DNA of 64,000 nucleotides from JAHCHG01 sp041745765. Lineage in GTDB: Bacteria > Acidobacteriota > Blastocatellia > Pyrinomonadales > Pyrinomonadaceae. The position numbers were made by a program, and so were the translations under genes. Shown one piece after another: positions 15,829 to 23,704 of this stretch. Below the pieces are notes generated by a model that saw only the letters and a program-made list of their open reading frames with translations, did no database searches and was not told the origin of the DNA. The DNA is taken from assembly GCA_041745765.1 (NCBI GenBank), contig JBGTIH010000163.1, forward strand, positions 1-64,000, written 5' to 3'. The stretch's first letter is position 1, and every line of letters begins with the position of its first letter.

Positions 15829-16584
15829 TCAAATTCTGACGGAAATATTTCGCTCTTTCAAATAATTTTTTAGCCGACCAATCTCGATTTCCCGAAAATG
15901 AAAAATGCTTGCGGCAAGTGCGGCATCAGCTTTTCCGCTCGTAAAAATTTCGACAAAATGGTCTTCTGTTCCCGCGCCACCCGAAGCGATGATGGGAACA
16001 TTGACGCTTTCGGAAACGAGTTTTGTCAGCGAAATTTCAAAACCGTTTCGCGTGCCGTCGGCATTCATCGAAGTTAAAAGAATCTCGCCCGCGCCGAGCG
16101 AAACGCCTTTTCGCGCCCATTCAAGCGCATTTAATTCGGTTTCGACGCGTCCGCCGTTTAAGAAGACTTTCCAAATATTCCCGACCAATTTCGCGTCAAT
16201 CGCCAAAACGACGCACTGCGAACCGAAATTTCGCGCCACGTCAGCTAAAATCTGAGGATTTTTGACGGCGGAAGTATTGATCGAAACTTTGTCCGCGCCG
16301 GAATTTAATAAAATTTCGATGTCTTCGACCGAACCGATTCCGCCGCCGACCGTGAACGGAATATTGATTTTCGCCGCGATTTTTCGGACGAGTTCCGCCA
16401 AAGTTTTGCGCTTTTCGTTCGTCGCCGAAATATCGAGAAAAACGAGTTCGTCCGCGCCTTGTCTGCTGTAAATTTCGGCGAGCTCGACCGCATCGCCCGC
16501 GTCGCGCAAATTTACAAAATTCGTTCCCTTAACCGTTCGCCCGTCTTTTACATCTAAACACGGAATAATTCTTTTTGCCAGCAT
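15829..16584 (-). CDS. hisF: Imidazole glycerol phosphate synthase, cyclase subunit
   Basis: 251 residues, a full beta/alpha barrel. Motifs: MLAKRIIPCLDVKDGRTVKG, catalytic Asp11 in CLDV, GGGIGSVEDIE, and the second catalytic Asp near 130 (VLAIDAK). HisF joins the HisH-derived ammonia to PRFAR, yielding IGP and AICAR. It is separated from hisA by a small membrane-protein gene, an unusual interruption since hisA and hisF are normally adjacent. Confidence 0.96.
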   Translation of the reverse strand: MLAKRIIPCLDVKDGRTVKGTNFVNLRDAGDAVELAEIYSRQGADELVFLDISATNEKRKTLAELVRKIAAKINIPFTVGGGIGSVEDIEILLNSGADKVSINTSAVKNPQILADVARNFGSQCVVLAIDAKLVGNIWKVFLNGGRVETELNALEWARKGVSLGAGEILLTSMNADGTRNGFEISLTKLVSESVNVPIIASGGAGTEDHFVEIFTSGKADAALAASIFHFREIEIGRLKNYLKERNISVRI

Positions 16585-16604
16585 TTTATAAATTTAAGAA
16601 AGAC

Positions 16605-16988
16605 TTACTGCTTATTCTTGACCCCTTTGTAGAACATCGCCCAAATGACAATTTGCCCGATTAAATACCAAAGCGTTACAATTAAAATAGTTATTGGCTG
16701 AAGTTGCCGGTTAGTGAGTTTTTCCTGATAAAAATCTTGAGAAAAAATAGGACTTATAAAAATCAAAATTTGTATATAATGCAAAAACATTAACAAAATA
16801 AAGAATATTCGCACTACTAAATTTTTTGTTTTTCCTGAAATTCCAACTGCAATTAAAATTAAAATCCAGGTAATAAAAGGAGCAAGCACAACCAAATTTC
16901 CGTGTCCGCCGCCGGTGCTGAGAATTGCGAGAAAGAAATAGCTGATTGTGTAGAATAAACTAAATAAAATTTTGAAAGTTCCGCTCAT
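16605..16988 (-). CDS. Small four-helix membrane protein inside the his operon
   Basis: 127 residues with about four hydrophobic helices (LFSLFYTISYFFLAIL, VVLAPFITWILILIAVGI, IFFILLMFLHYIQILIFI, ITILIVTLWYLIGQIVIWAM). No family recognised. The gene is visibly AT-rich and fits tightly between hisA (14 nt) and hisF (20 nt), so it is probably co-transcribed. Nothing in the sequence links it to histidine chemistry; it may be a later insertion. A transport role is possible but unsupported. Confidence 0.65.
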   Translation of the reverse strand: MSGTFKILFSLFYTISYFFLAILSTGGGHGNLVVLAPFITWILILIAVGISGKTKNLVVRIFFILLMFLHYIQILIFISPIFSQDFYQEKLTNRQLQPITILIVTLWYLIGQIVIWAMFYKGVKNKQ

Positions 16989-17002
16989 AAATTTTCTTCT
17001 TT

Positions 17003-17722
17003 TTAAATAAATTGCTCAAGTTGTTTTAATTTTATCCGTCCTTCATAAATCGCTTTGCCGACGATCACACCCGCACAGCTTATTTTTTCAAGTTCAAAAA
17101 TATCTTCGATCTTTGAAACGCCGCCTGAAGCGATTAATTTCAAACTGGGAATTTCTTGAATTATCTCCGCATAAAGTTCGTTTGAACTTCCCTGCAAAAG
17201 TCCATCTTTTGAAATATCGGTAACAAAACTTTGCGTAACGCCTTTGTCAAAATATTCGCGTAAAAACGATAAAATTTCGATTTCAGTTTCCGTTTGCCAA
17301 CCGTTGATCGCTAGATTTTTGCCTTTTACATCCGCGCCGAGCAGAATCTTTTCGCTGCCGAATTTTTCAAGCCATTCAAAAAACCGTTCCGCATTTTTGA
17401 CAGCAATACTGCTGATGCTCGCCATCGCCGCGCCCGCCGCAAAAACCGAATTTATATCTTCGTCCGTTTTGATTCCGCCGCCGAAATCAATCGTCAGATT
17501 CGTGTTTTTCGCAATCGTTTCCAACACTTTCAAATTCGTAACTTTTCCCGTTTTCGCGCCGTCCAAATCAACGATATGCAGACGTTTCAAACCGAAAGAT
17601 TCAAACTCTTTCGCCGCTTCCAAAGGATTTTCGTTATAAACTTTTTTTCGTGCAAAATCGCCCTGAGCGAGCCGCACGCATTTGCCGTCAATTAAATCTA
17701 TCGCCGGAATTATTTCGATCAT
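17003..17722 (-). CDS. hisA: ProFAR isomerase
   Basis: 239 residues. MIEIIPAIDLIDGKCVRLAQG carries the catalytic Asp (AIDL), with a second in TDISKDGLLQG. The family-typical GGGIKTDEDI and IASGGVSKIEDI phosphate-binding loops are present. The enzyme isomerises ProFAR to PRFAR. Its ATG overlaps the hisH stop (ATGA), indicating translational coupling. Confidence 0.95.
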   Translation of the reverse strand: MIEIIPAIDLIDGKCVRLAQGDFARKKVYNENPLEAAKEFESFGLKRLHIVDLDGAKTGKVTNLKVLETIAKNTNLTIDFGGGIKTDEDINSVFAAGAAMASISSIAVKNAERFFEWLEKFGSEKILLGADVKGKNLAINGWQTETEIEILSFLREYFDKGVTQSFVTDISKDGLLQGSSNELYAEIIQEIPSLKLIASGGVSKIEDIFELEKISCAGVIVGKAIYEGRIKLKQLEQFI

Positions 17723-18303
17723 AATTTCAAAAAATTCTCCAAAATCCGTTCGCCGATTGCGCCGCTCTTTTCTGCGTGAAACTGCACGGCGTAAAAGTTT
17801 TTATAATTTACGGCGGCAGAAAATTTCACGCCGTAATCGCATTTTGCAATCGTTTCCGCGCCCGTTTCGACATAAAAACTATGCACGAAATAAACGTAGG
17901 AATTTTCCGCCGCGCCTTTAAATAAATCGCCTTTCAAATCAAAAATATTATTCCAGCCCATCTGCGGAATTTTCAGATTTTCTGATTCAAATCTTCTGAC
18001 TTTATACGGCAAAATTCCCAGACATTTCGTTTCGTTTTCTTCGGAAAACTCGCATAAAAGCTGCATTCCGAGACAAATTCCCAAAACCGGCTGAGTCAGA
18101 TTTTTTATCGTTTCGACCAAATTTCGTTCGCGCAAAAAACGCATCGCGCTCGACGCTTCGCCGACACCGGGAAAAATCACTCTGTCGCTTTGCTGCAAAA
18201 TTTCCGCATCGTCCGTCAAAATCGGCTCGATGTTCAGCCGATTTAAGGCGTTTTTGACCGATTCGACATTTCCGGCGTTGTATTTTACGATAGCAATTTT
18301 CAT
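17719..18303 (-). CDS. hisH: Imidazole glycerol phosphate synthase, glutamine amidotransferase subunit
   Basis: 194 residues from MKIAIVKYNAGN; an in-frame upstream start would add nine residues unlike the family and is rejected. Class I amidotransferase triad: nucleophile C77 in VLGICLGMQLLCE, and the His/Glu pair in QFHAEKSG. HisH supplies ammonia to HisF. The upstream gap contains an imperfect inverted repeat (18312-18374) built on CACAAA/TTTGTG-type words. Confidence 0.94.
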   Translation of the reverse strand: MKIAIVKYNAGNVESVKNALNRLNIEPILTDDAEILQQSDRVIFPGVGEASSAMRFLRERNLVETIKNLTQPVLGICLGMQLLCEFSEENETKCLGILPYKVRRFESENLKIPQMGWNNIFDLKGDLFKGAAENSYVYFVHSFYVETGAETIAKCDYGVKFSAAVNYKNFYAVQFHAEKSGAIGERILENFLKL

Positions 18304-18383
18304 AAGATTTTTAGCCGCGAACAAACACAAAAATCACGAAAATAAATCTGTATTTGTCTGTGTCTTTCTGTGGTTCAATTTTC

Positions 18384-19487
18384 TTAAATCGCTCCTTTCG
18401 TGCTTGGCAAGGCATCGCTCGAACTGTCACGCTTGACCGCCATTTTTACCGCCTTTGCAACCGCTTTGAAAATCGCTTCGATTTTGTGATGCTCGTTTGT
18501 GCCTTCTGCCTTTATATTTAAATTACATAACGCTTTATCGCTAAAAGACTTAAAGAAATGAAAAAACATCTCGGTCGGCATTTTCCCGATCATTTCGCGC
18601 TTGAATTCCGCTTCCCAGACGCACCAGTTTCGCCCGCCGAAATCAATTGCAACCTGCGCGAGGCAATCGTCCATCGGTAAGCAAAAACCGTAGCGTTCCA
18701 TTCCGCGTTTGTCCGTTAAAGCTAAATTAAACGCTTCGCCCAGAGTTATCGCCGTGTCTTCAATCGTGTGATGTTCGTCAATGTGCAGATCGCCGCTCAC
18801 ATTGATTTTTAAATCGAGATTTCCGTGCCTTGAAAGCTGTTCGAGCATATGATCGAAAAACGCAATTCCCGTCGAAATTTCCGATTTTCCGTTTCCATCC
18901 AAATTTAATTCAACCGAAATATCGGTTTCATTTGTTTTGCGTTGATGAAAAACTTTGCGCTGCGGCATTTTTAAAAACTTGTAGATTTCGCGCCAATTTT
19001 CCGCAACAAAAACCTTTTCGCTTTCGGCGATTTCAAAATTTTCGTTTTTAATAAAAATCGCCTTTGCGCCTAAGTTTTCGGCAAGCCGAACATCGGTTTC
19101 GCGGTCGCCGATGACGTAGGAATTTTTCAAATCATATTCACCGGAAAAATATTTCGTCAAAAGTCCGGTTTCAGGTTTTCGCGTCGGCAGATTTTCTTTG
19201 GCAAACGAGCGATCTATAAAAACTTCCGAAAAGATAATTCCTTCATTTTCTAGCGTTTGCAAAATAAAATTCTGTACGGGGTGAAAAGTTTCTTCGGGAA
19301 AACTTTCCGTTCCGAGTCCGTCCTGATTTGAAACCATAACGAGTTCAAAATCCAATTCACGCGCGATTTTTCCGAGAAACGTAATCATTCCGGGCAGAAA
19401 TTGCAGCTTTTCAAACGAATCGATCTGAAAATCTTCCGGCTCAAAAATCAGCGTTCCGTCGCGGTCGATAAATAAAACTTTTTTCAT
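18384..19487 (-). CDS. hisB: Bifunctional histidinol-phosphatase / imidazoleglycerol-phosphate dehydratase
   Basis: 367 residues. The N-terminal HAD phosphatase (about 1-165) has the DRDGT nucleophile motif at 8-12 and VIGDRETDVRLAENLGA. The C-terminal IGPD domain begins near 176 (RKTNETDISVELNLDG) and contains the metal-binding HHTIEDTAITLGEA, the FDHMLEQLSRHG and the GTNEHHKIEAIFKA segments. The fusion is known from gammaproteobacteria and Bacteroidetes; many other phyla use separate enzymes. With the gene order it suggests the operon was acquired. The last 15 residues (SSSDALPSTKGAI) are unlike the family end. Confidence 0.95.
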   Translation of the reverse strand: MKKVLFIDRDGTLIFEPEDFQIDSFEKLQFLPGMITFLGKIARELDFELVMVSNQDGLGTESFPEETFHPVQNFILQTLENEGIIFSEVFIDRSFAKENLPTRKPETGLLTKYFSGEYDLKNSYVIGDRETDVRLAENLGAKAIFIKNENFEIAESEKVFVAENWREIYKFLKMPQRKVFHQRKTNETDISVELNLDGNGKSEISTGIAFFDHMLEQLSRHGNLDLKINVSGDLHIDEHHTIEDTAITLGEAFNLALTDKRGMERYGFCLPMDDCLAQVAIDFGGRNWCVWEAEFKREMIGKMPTEMFFHFFKSFSDKALCNLNIKAEGTNEHHKIEAIFKAVAKAVKMAVKRDSSSDALPSTKGAI

Positions 19488-19501
19488 ATTTTTTTTGCAC
19501 C

Positions 19502-19563
19502 ACCGAAGACACAGAGTTTTAAATAATTTTCTTAAAAACTCTGTGTTCTCCGTGTCTCTGTGG
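19502..19563. repeat. CACAGAG-type inverted repeat overlapping the 3' end of hisC
   Basis: ACACAGAGTTTT (19509-19520) and AAAACTCTGTGT (19535-19546) are perfect 12-bp inverted arms; weaker pairing continues outward. The hisC stop codon lies in the loop, and the right arm encodes the last residues of HisC. Confidence 0.8.
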
Positions 19564-20602
19564 TAAATTTTTCCAAAGATTCCATTAAACTTTCGTTTTC
19601 ATCCGGCGTTCCGACCGTAATTCGCAAACAACCTTCACATAATTCGACGTTATTTCTATTGCGCACGACGATTTTTTCATCGAGCAAAAAACGGTAAATT
19701 CTCTCCGCATCAATCGTTTTCACCAAAACAAAATTCGCGTCCGTTGGGTAAATTTTTGTAATAATTTCGAGTTTTGATAAATTTTCGATCAATTTTTCGC
19801 GCTCCGCAATAATTTTCCGAATCGTTTCTTTAACCCGGTTTTCATTTTCAAACGCCTCCAAAACCGCATCTTGCGCGATTTCGGAAATGTTATAGGGCGG
19901 TTTTACTTTGTTGAAAAGCGCAATTATTTCTTCATTTGCAAACGCCAAACCGACGCGCAAACCCGCTAAACCCCAGGCTTTTGAAAAAGTCTGCAAAACG
20001 ACGAGATTCGGGAAATTACGGATTTCCTCTACAAAAGATTTTTCGCGCGAGAAATGAATATAAGCTTCGTCCACAACGACGATTCCGCGAAAATTCCGCG
20101 CTAAGGTTGATAAATCAACCTTAGCGAAACTGTTTCCCGTCGGATTATTCGGCGAACAGATAAAAAGCAGTTTCGTGTTTTCATCAATTTCGCTTTCTAT
20201 TTTTTTCAAATTTAGCCGGAAATCTTCCGTCAAATTTGCGCGTTTTATTTCCACATCATTGATTTCCGCCGAAACTTCATACATTCCGTAAGTCGGTGGA
20301 CAAATCAAAATATTGTCTTTTCGCGGTTCGCAGAAGATTCTGAAAAGCAGATCAATCGCTTCATCTGAACCGTTTCCGATAAAAATTTCAGTCGGTTTTA
20401 CCGAATTTATTTCGGCGATTTTTTCCTTTAATTTCCACTGCAAAGGATCGGGATAACGATTGAAATTCGTCGAAAGCGGCGAGCCGAAACTGTTTTCATT
20501 GGCATCGAGAAAGACCTGCGCTACGCCGCTAAACTCTTTGCGCGCAGAAGAGTACGGCATCAGGCGTTTGATATTTTCACGAACGAGATTTTGTAAATTC
20601 AT
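19532..20602 (-). CDS. hisC: Histidinol-phosphate aminotransferase
   Basis: 356 residues from MNLQNLVRENIKRLMPY; an earlier in-frame start falls inside a palindromic repeat and is rejected. Class I/II PLP aminotransferase: FIGNGSDEAIDLL, CSPNNPTGNS, VVDEAYIHFS and the PLP-lysine segment LQTFSKAWGLAGLRVG. It transaminates imidazole acetol-phosphate using glutamate. The last residues (TTETRRTQSF) are specified by a CACAGAG-type repeat, so the native C-terminus has been extended or replaced. Confidence 0.95.
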   Translation of the reverse strand: MNLQNLVRENIKRLMPYSSARKEFSGVAQVFLDANENSFGSPLSTNFNRYPDPLQWKLKEKIAEINSVKPTEIFIGNGSDEAIDLLFRIFCEPRKDNILICPPTYGMYEVSAEINDVEIKRANLTEDFRLNLKKIESEIDENTKLLFICSPNNPTGNSFAKVDLSTLARNFRGIVVVDEAYIHFSREKSFVEEIRNFPNLVVLQTFSKAWGLAGLRVGLAFANEEIIALFNKVKPPYNISEIAQDAVLEAFENENRVKETIRKIIAEREKLIENLSKLEIITKIYPTDANFVLVKTIDAERIYRFLLDEKIVVRNRNNVELCEGCLRITVGTPDENESLMESLEKFTTETRRTQSF

Positions 20603-20611
20603 AAGATTTTC

Positions 20612-20698
20612 AACCACGAAGGAACACGAAGATTTCATGAAGAAACGATTTTTATTCTTTCTCTTTTATTTCGTGTTTCTTCGTGTTCCTTCGTGGTT
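20612..20698. repeat. ACCACGAAG-type inverted repeat spanning the hisD-hisC junction
   Basis: 20-bp perfect arms: AACCACGAAGGAACACGAAG (20612-20631) and its reverse complement at 20679-20698, separated by 47 nt. It covers the hisD stop and supplies its last ~20 codons. The same word family (CACGAA/CACAGA) recurs at other his junctions. Confidence 0.85.
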
Positions 20699-21975
20699 AA
20701 TGATTTTAATCGCACTGAAATTGCGTTTTTGTGCGCCTGCAATTCTTCGGCTTCCGCCATAATCTCGACCGATTTTCCGATATTTTTAATTCCTTCGGCG
20801 GTCAATTTCTGAAACGTGATTTTCTTGACAAAAGAATCGAGCGACACGCCGCTGAATGAACGCGCAAAACCGTTGGTCGGCAGCGTGTGATTCGTTCCCG
20901 AAGCATAATCTCCGGCGGATTCGCACGAATAATTTCCGATAAAAACCGATCCGGCATTAATTACTTTTTCGGCGATTTCTTCGGCATTTTCGACCGCTAA
21001 AATCAGATGTTCCGCCGCGTATTCATTAAGTAGCTCGAGCGCGGTTTCAAAATCGTCAAAGAAAATCGCCCTGGAATTTTCCAGAGCTTTCGCGGCAATC
21101 GCCTTGCGCGGCAAAACTTCGAGCTGTTTTTCGAGTTCCGCAAATGTTTCTTCGATCACTTTTTCGCTTGTCGAAACGAGCAAAACCTGCGAATCAACGC
21201 CGTGTTCGGCTTGCGATAAAAGATCAGCCGCGACAAACTCCGGAATCGCGCTTTGATCGGCAAAAACCGCGACTTCCGAAGGTCCGGCGGGCATATCGAC
21301 GGAGACGCCGAATTTTGTAATTTGCTGTTTTGCTTCCGTTACAAATTGATTTCCGGGACCGAAGATTTTATAAACCTTCGGCACGCTTTTAGTTCCGAAA
21401 CCGAGTGCGCCGACGGCTTGTGCACCGCCGATCTTGAAAACTTTGGTCGCGCCGCAAGTCCGCGCCGCATATAAAGTTGCGGCATTTATTTTGCCGTCCT
21501 TGCCCGGCGGCGAACAAGCAATAATTTCCTTGCAGCCCGCAAGTTTTGCTGGAACGGCGAGCATCAAAACGGTCGAAAAAAGCGGCGCGGTTCCCGCCGG
21601 TATGTAAAGCCCGACTTTTTCGATCGCCACCGATTTACGCCAGCAAAAAACGCCTTCGCTCGTTTCGATTTTCTGCGGTTTTTCTATTTGCGCGGCGTGA
21701 AATTTTTCGATATTCGCTTTGGCAACGGCAATCGCGTCTTTCAATTCCGGCGAAATTTGCGAGTCGGCTTCGGCAAATTCTTCGTCCGAGACGAGAAAAT
21801 CATCGAGTTCGACTTTGTCAAAATGCCGCGCACAATGTTTCAAGGCTTCGTCGCCGTGGTCTTTGACGTCCTTTAAAATGTTGGCGACCGTGCGCTCGAG
21901 AAAATTGTTGTCAATCGCCGGACGCGCCAGAATTTCGTTCCAGCTATATTTTTTTGGATTTTTTATAACTTTCAT
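20635..21975 (-). CDS. hisD: Histidinol dehydrogenase
   Basis: 446 residues. Family motifs: ERTVANILKDVKDHGDEALK, VGLYIPAGTAPLFSTVLMLA, GGAQAVGALGFGT, the GPGNQFVTEAK segment, SQAEHGVDSQVLLV (zinc ligands) and the GDYASGTNHTLPT segment. It oxidises histidinol to histidine in two NAD-dependent steps. The body ends near LQAHKNAISVRLKSL; the further tail (TTKEHEETRNKRERIKIVSS) is read from an inverted repeat and is not family sequence. Confidence 0.96.
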   Translation of the reverse strand: MKVIKNPKKYSWNEILARPAIDNNFLERTVANILKDVKDHGDEALKHCARHFDKVELDDFLVSDEEFAEADSQISPELKDAIAVAKANIEKFHAAQIEKPQKIETSEGVFCWRKSVAIEKVGLYIPAGTAPLFSTVLMLAVPAKLAGCKEIIACSPPGKDGKINAATLYAARTCGATKVFKIGGAQAVGALGFGTKSVPKVYKIFGPGNQFVTEAKQQITKFGVSVDMPAGPSEVAVFADQSAIPEFVAADLLSQAEHGVDSQVLLVSTSEKVIEETFAELEKQLEVLPRKAIAAKALENSRAIFFDDFETALELLNEYAAEHLILAVENAEEIAEKVINAGSVFIGNYSCESAGDYASGTNHTLPTNGFARSFSGVSLDSFVKKITFQKLTAEGIKNIGKSVEIMAEAEELQAHKNAISVRLKSLTTKEHEETRNKRERIKIVSS

Positions 21976-22012
21976 ATCAATTTTAAATATTTATCTATTC
22001 TTTCTTAAAATT

Positions 22013-22040
22013 CACCATTCATCACCCACCACTCACCATT
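22013..22040. repeat. Tandem heptamer array, core CACCATT (4 units)
   Basis: CACCATT, CATCACC, CACCACT and CACCATT fill the gap between hisG and hisD, ending four bases before the hisG stop. Confidence 0.7.
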
Positions 22041-22043
22041 TTT

Positions 22044-22916
22044 TTACTGGATCATCTGATCAATGGAAAGCACCAGAATTCCTTCCGCGCCTTTGTTTTT
22101 CAGGCTTTCGACGACTTCCCAGAAATCGTTTTCGTTAATTACGGAATGAACCGAACTCCAGCCCGTTTCCGCCAGAGGCATTACGGTCGGGCTTTTAATT
22201 CCGGGCAGAAGCGCGTTGATTTCCGCCAGTTTTTCATTCGGCGCGTTCAGTAAAATGTATTTGTTTTGTTTGGCAGAATTTACGGCATTGATGCGGAACA
22301 GCAATTTATCTAAAACCCCTTGCAAATCCTCGTCTAAACTGCGGCGTGAGATCAAAACCGCTTCCGAATTTAAAACTGTTTCGACTTCGCGCAGACCGTT
22401 TGTAAAAAGCGTACTGCCCGAACTGACCAGATCGCAAACTGCGTCTGCCAGACCGATTGACGGCGCGATTTCGACCGAACCGCTGATCGTGTGAATCTCT
22501 GTTTGAACATTATTTTCCGCAAAAAAACGGCTTAAAATATTCGGGTAAGTCGTCGCAATTTTTTTGTTCGATAAATCTTGTAAATTCTTGTATTTAAAAG
22601 ATTTCGGAACTGCCAAAGACAGACGACATTTGCCAAAGCCGAGTTTTTTAATTATCTCTACCTCGCGCACGTCTTCCGCTAAAACATTTTCGCCGACGAT
22701 TCCGATATCGGCGACCGCATCTTCGACGTATTGCGGAATGTCGTCATCGCGCAAAAAGAAGATTTCAAGCGGAAAATTCCGCGCTTCAGAGCGCAATTTG
22801 CCGAGTCCGTTGCTGAAACCGATGCCGCATCTTTTCAGCAGGGAAAGCGAATCTTCGCTCAAGCGTCCTGATTTTTGAAGAGCAATTTTTAATTTTTTTT
22901 CAGTCATTTTAAACAT
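22044..22916 (-). CDS. hisG: ATP phosphoribosyltransferase, long form
   Basis: 290 residues. The catalytic part starts LKIALQKSGRLSEDSLSLL and includes DIGIVGENVL and the PRPP loop region (SGSVEIAPSIGLADAVCDLVSSG, here split as SGSVEIAPSIGLADAV and CDLVSSGSTL). The last ~75 residues (KSPTVMPLAETGWSSVHSVI, the family's HisG_C domain) are the regulatory ACT-like domain that binds histidine. This is therefore the hexameric long form, which does not need HisZ. The ATG three codons downstream is an alternative start. Preceded by a His leader peptide and candidate attenuator. Confidence 0.95.
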   Translation of the reverse strand: MFKMTEKKLKIALQKSGRLSEDSLSLLKRCGIGFSNGLGKLRSEARNFPLEIFFLRDDDIPQYVEDAVADIGIVGENVLAEDVREVEIIKKLGFGKCRLSLAVPKSFKYKNLQDLSNKKIATTYPNILSRFFAENNVQTEIHTISGSVEIAPSIGLADAVCDLVSSGSTLFTNGLREVETVLNSEAVLISRRSLDEDLQGVLDKLLFRINAVNSAKQNKYILLNAPNEKLAEINALLPGIKSPTVMPLAETGWSSVHSVINENDFWEVVESLKNKGAEGILVLSIDQMIQ

Positions 22917-23127
22917 AAATAGAGCGAAACCTTTTTCAAAGTTCTCGCTTCAAAACTAAATTTTTTACTTGGATTTTTTAAAGTAAGAATTAAGTCGGCG
23001 CAGAATGTCAGTGCCGATGATGATGCAGATGATGATGAATGGTGTTAATTAATTTCAACATTGCTTGTGTTCTATTTTCAACACATCCTCAATAATTTTG
23101 CAAGTAGAGCCGACAATAATTTACACA
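22917..23127 (-). promoter_or_regulatory. his operon leader and candidate attenuator
   Basis: About 210 nt of 5' leader between the predicted start and hisG. GTCGGC in the 5' leader (23109-23114) and TCGGCAC in the His codons (23011-23017) can each pair with the same downstream GCCGAC/GCGCCGA segment (22994-23001), so the two pairings are mutually exclusive. A further bulged hairpin (22923-22949), AGCGAGAAC against GTTTCGCT, ends 6 nt before the hisG start and is followed by CTATTTATG. It has no clean U-run, so it may be an imperfect terminator or may mask hisG translation. Confidence 0.6.
23008..23061 (-). CDS. hisL: Histidine operon leader peptide
   Basis: 17 codons, MLKLINTIHHHLHHHRH and TGA. 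Seven of the last nine residues are histidine (CAT CAT CAT CTG CAT CAT CAT CGG CAC). It is placed about 90 nt upstream of hisG and downstream of a plausible promoter. Ribosome stalling at the His codons under low His-tRNA is the known mechanism in enteric his attenuators; the same is inferred here from the codons and the overlapping hairpins. No strong ribosome binding site is visible. Confidence 0.85.
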   Translation of the reverse strand: MLKLINTIHHHLHHHRH

Positions 23128-23133
23128 GAAAGA

Positions 23134-23162
23134 ATTGTATTAAAACGCTTAAATAGTTTGAA
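23134..23162 (-). promoter_or_regulatory. Putative his operon promoter
   Basis: On the minus strand TTCAAA (23157-23162) and TACAAT (23134-23139) are 17 nt apart. The predicted start near 23127 leaves a leader of about 65 nt before the leader peptide ATG. Confidence 0.55.
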
Positions 23163-23191
23163 TTCCAGTAGTTAGAAGCTATTTACAACTC

Positions 23192-23345
23192 TTGAGTTCC
23201 GCTAGGAACGATATATTTATAGCTAAAAGAGAGCAAATTTTAGCCGAGTTCTGTAGGAACGGCATATTTTTATGCCGTTCCTACAGAACTCAATTCATAT
23301 ATTTGACTCTTTTTCTATAAATATCACGCTCCTACGGAGCTAATT
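23192..23345. repeat. GTAGGAACG-type palindromic repeat cluster
   Basis: A perfect 21-bp stem (23246-23266 with 23271-23291) and TTTT loop, core GAGTTCTGTAGGAACGGCAT, is flanked by two related partial units: GAGTTCCGCTAGGAACGATA on the left and a TATAAATATCACGCTCCTAC unit on the right. The hairpin would be very stable on either strand. It lies between tRNA-Ala and the his promoter; no protein is encoded. Confidence 0.8.
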
Positions 23346-23481
23346 TATGATTTTGAACACAGCTTCTTAAAGAAATTTTTTGAAATTTTCATTATTCAGA
23401 AGTTGCATCTGAAAACTTTCTTGTTCAGTGCTTGAAACAAGAAGGGCAAGCCGTGCACTCGCCGTAAGTTGTTGATTTTAA

Positions 23482-23558
<77 letters not shown>

Positions 23559-23704
23559 GAATTTTCTATCGGAAAATGCAAAACGGAAAATAATAATTTT
23601 TGCACTTTCAACCAAATGAAAAGTTATCTTAAACGAATAAGTTAAGTCAAGCCAATGACATTAAATCATTTTTCGTTTTCCCTTTTTCATATTCCTTTTT
23701 GCCT

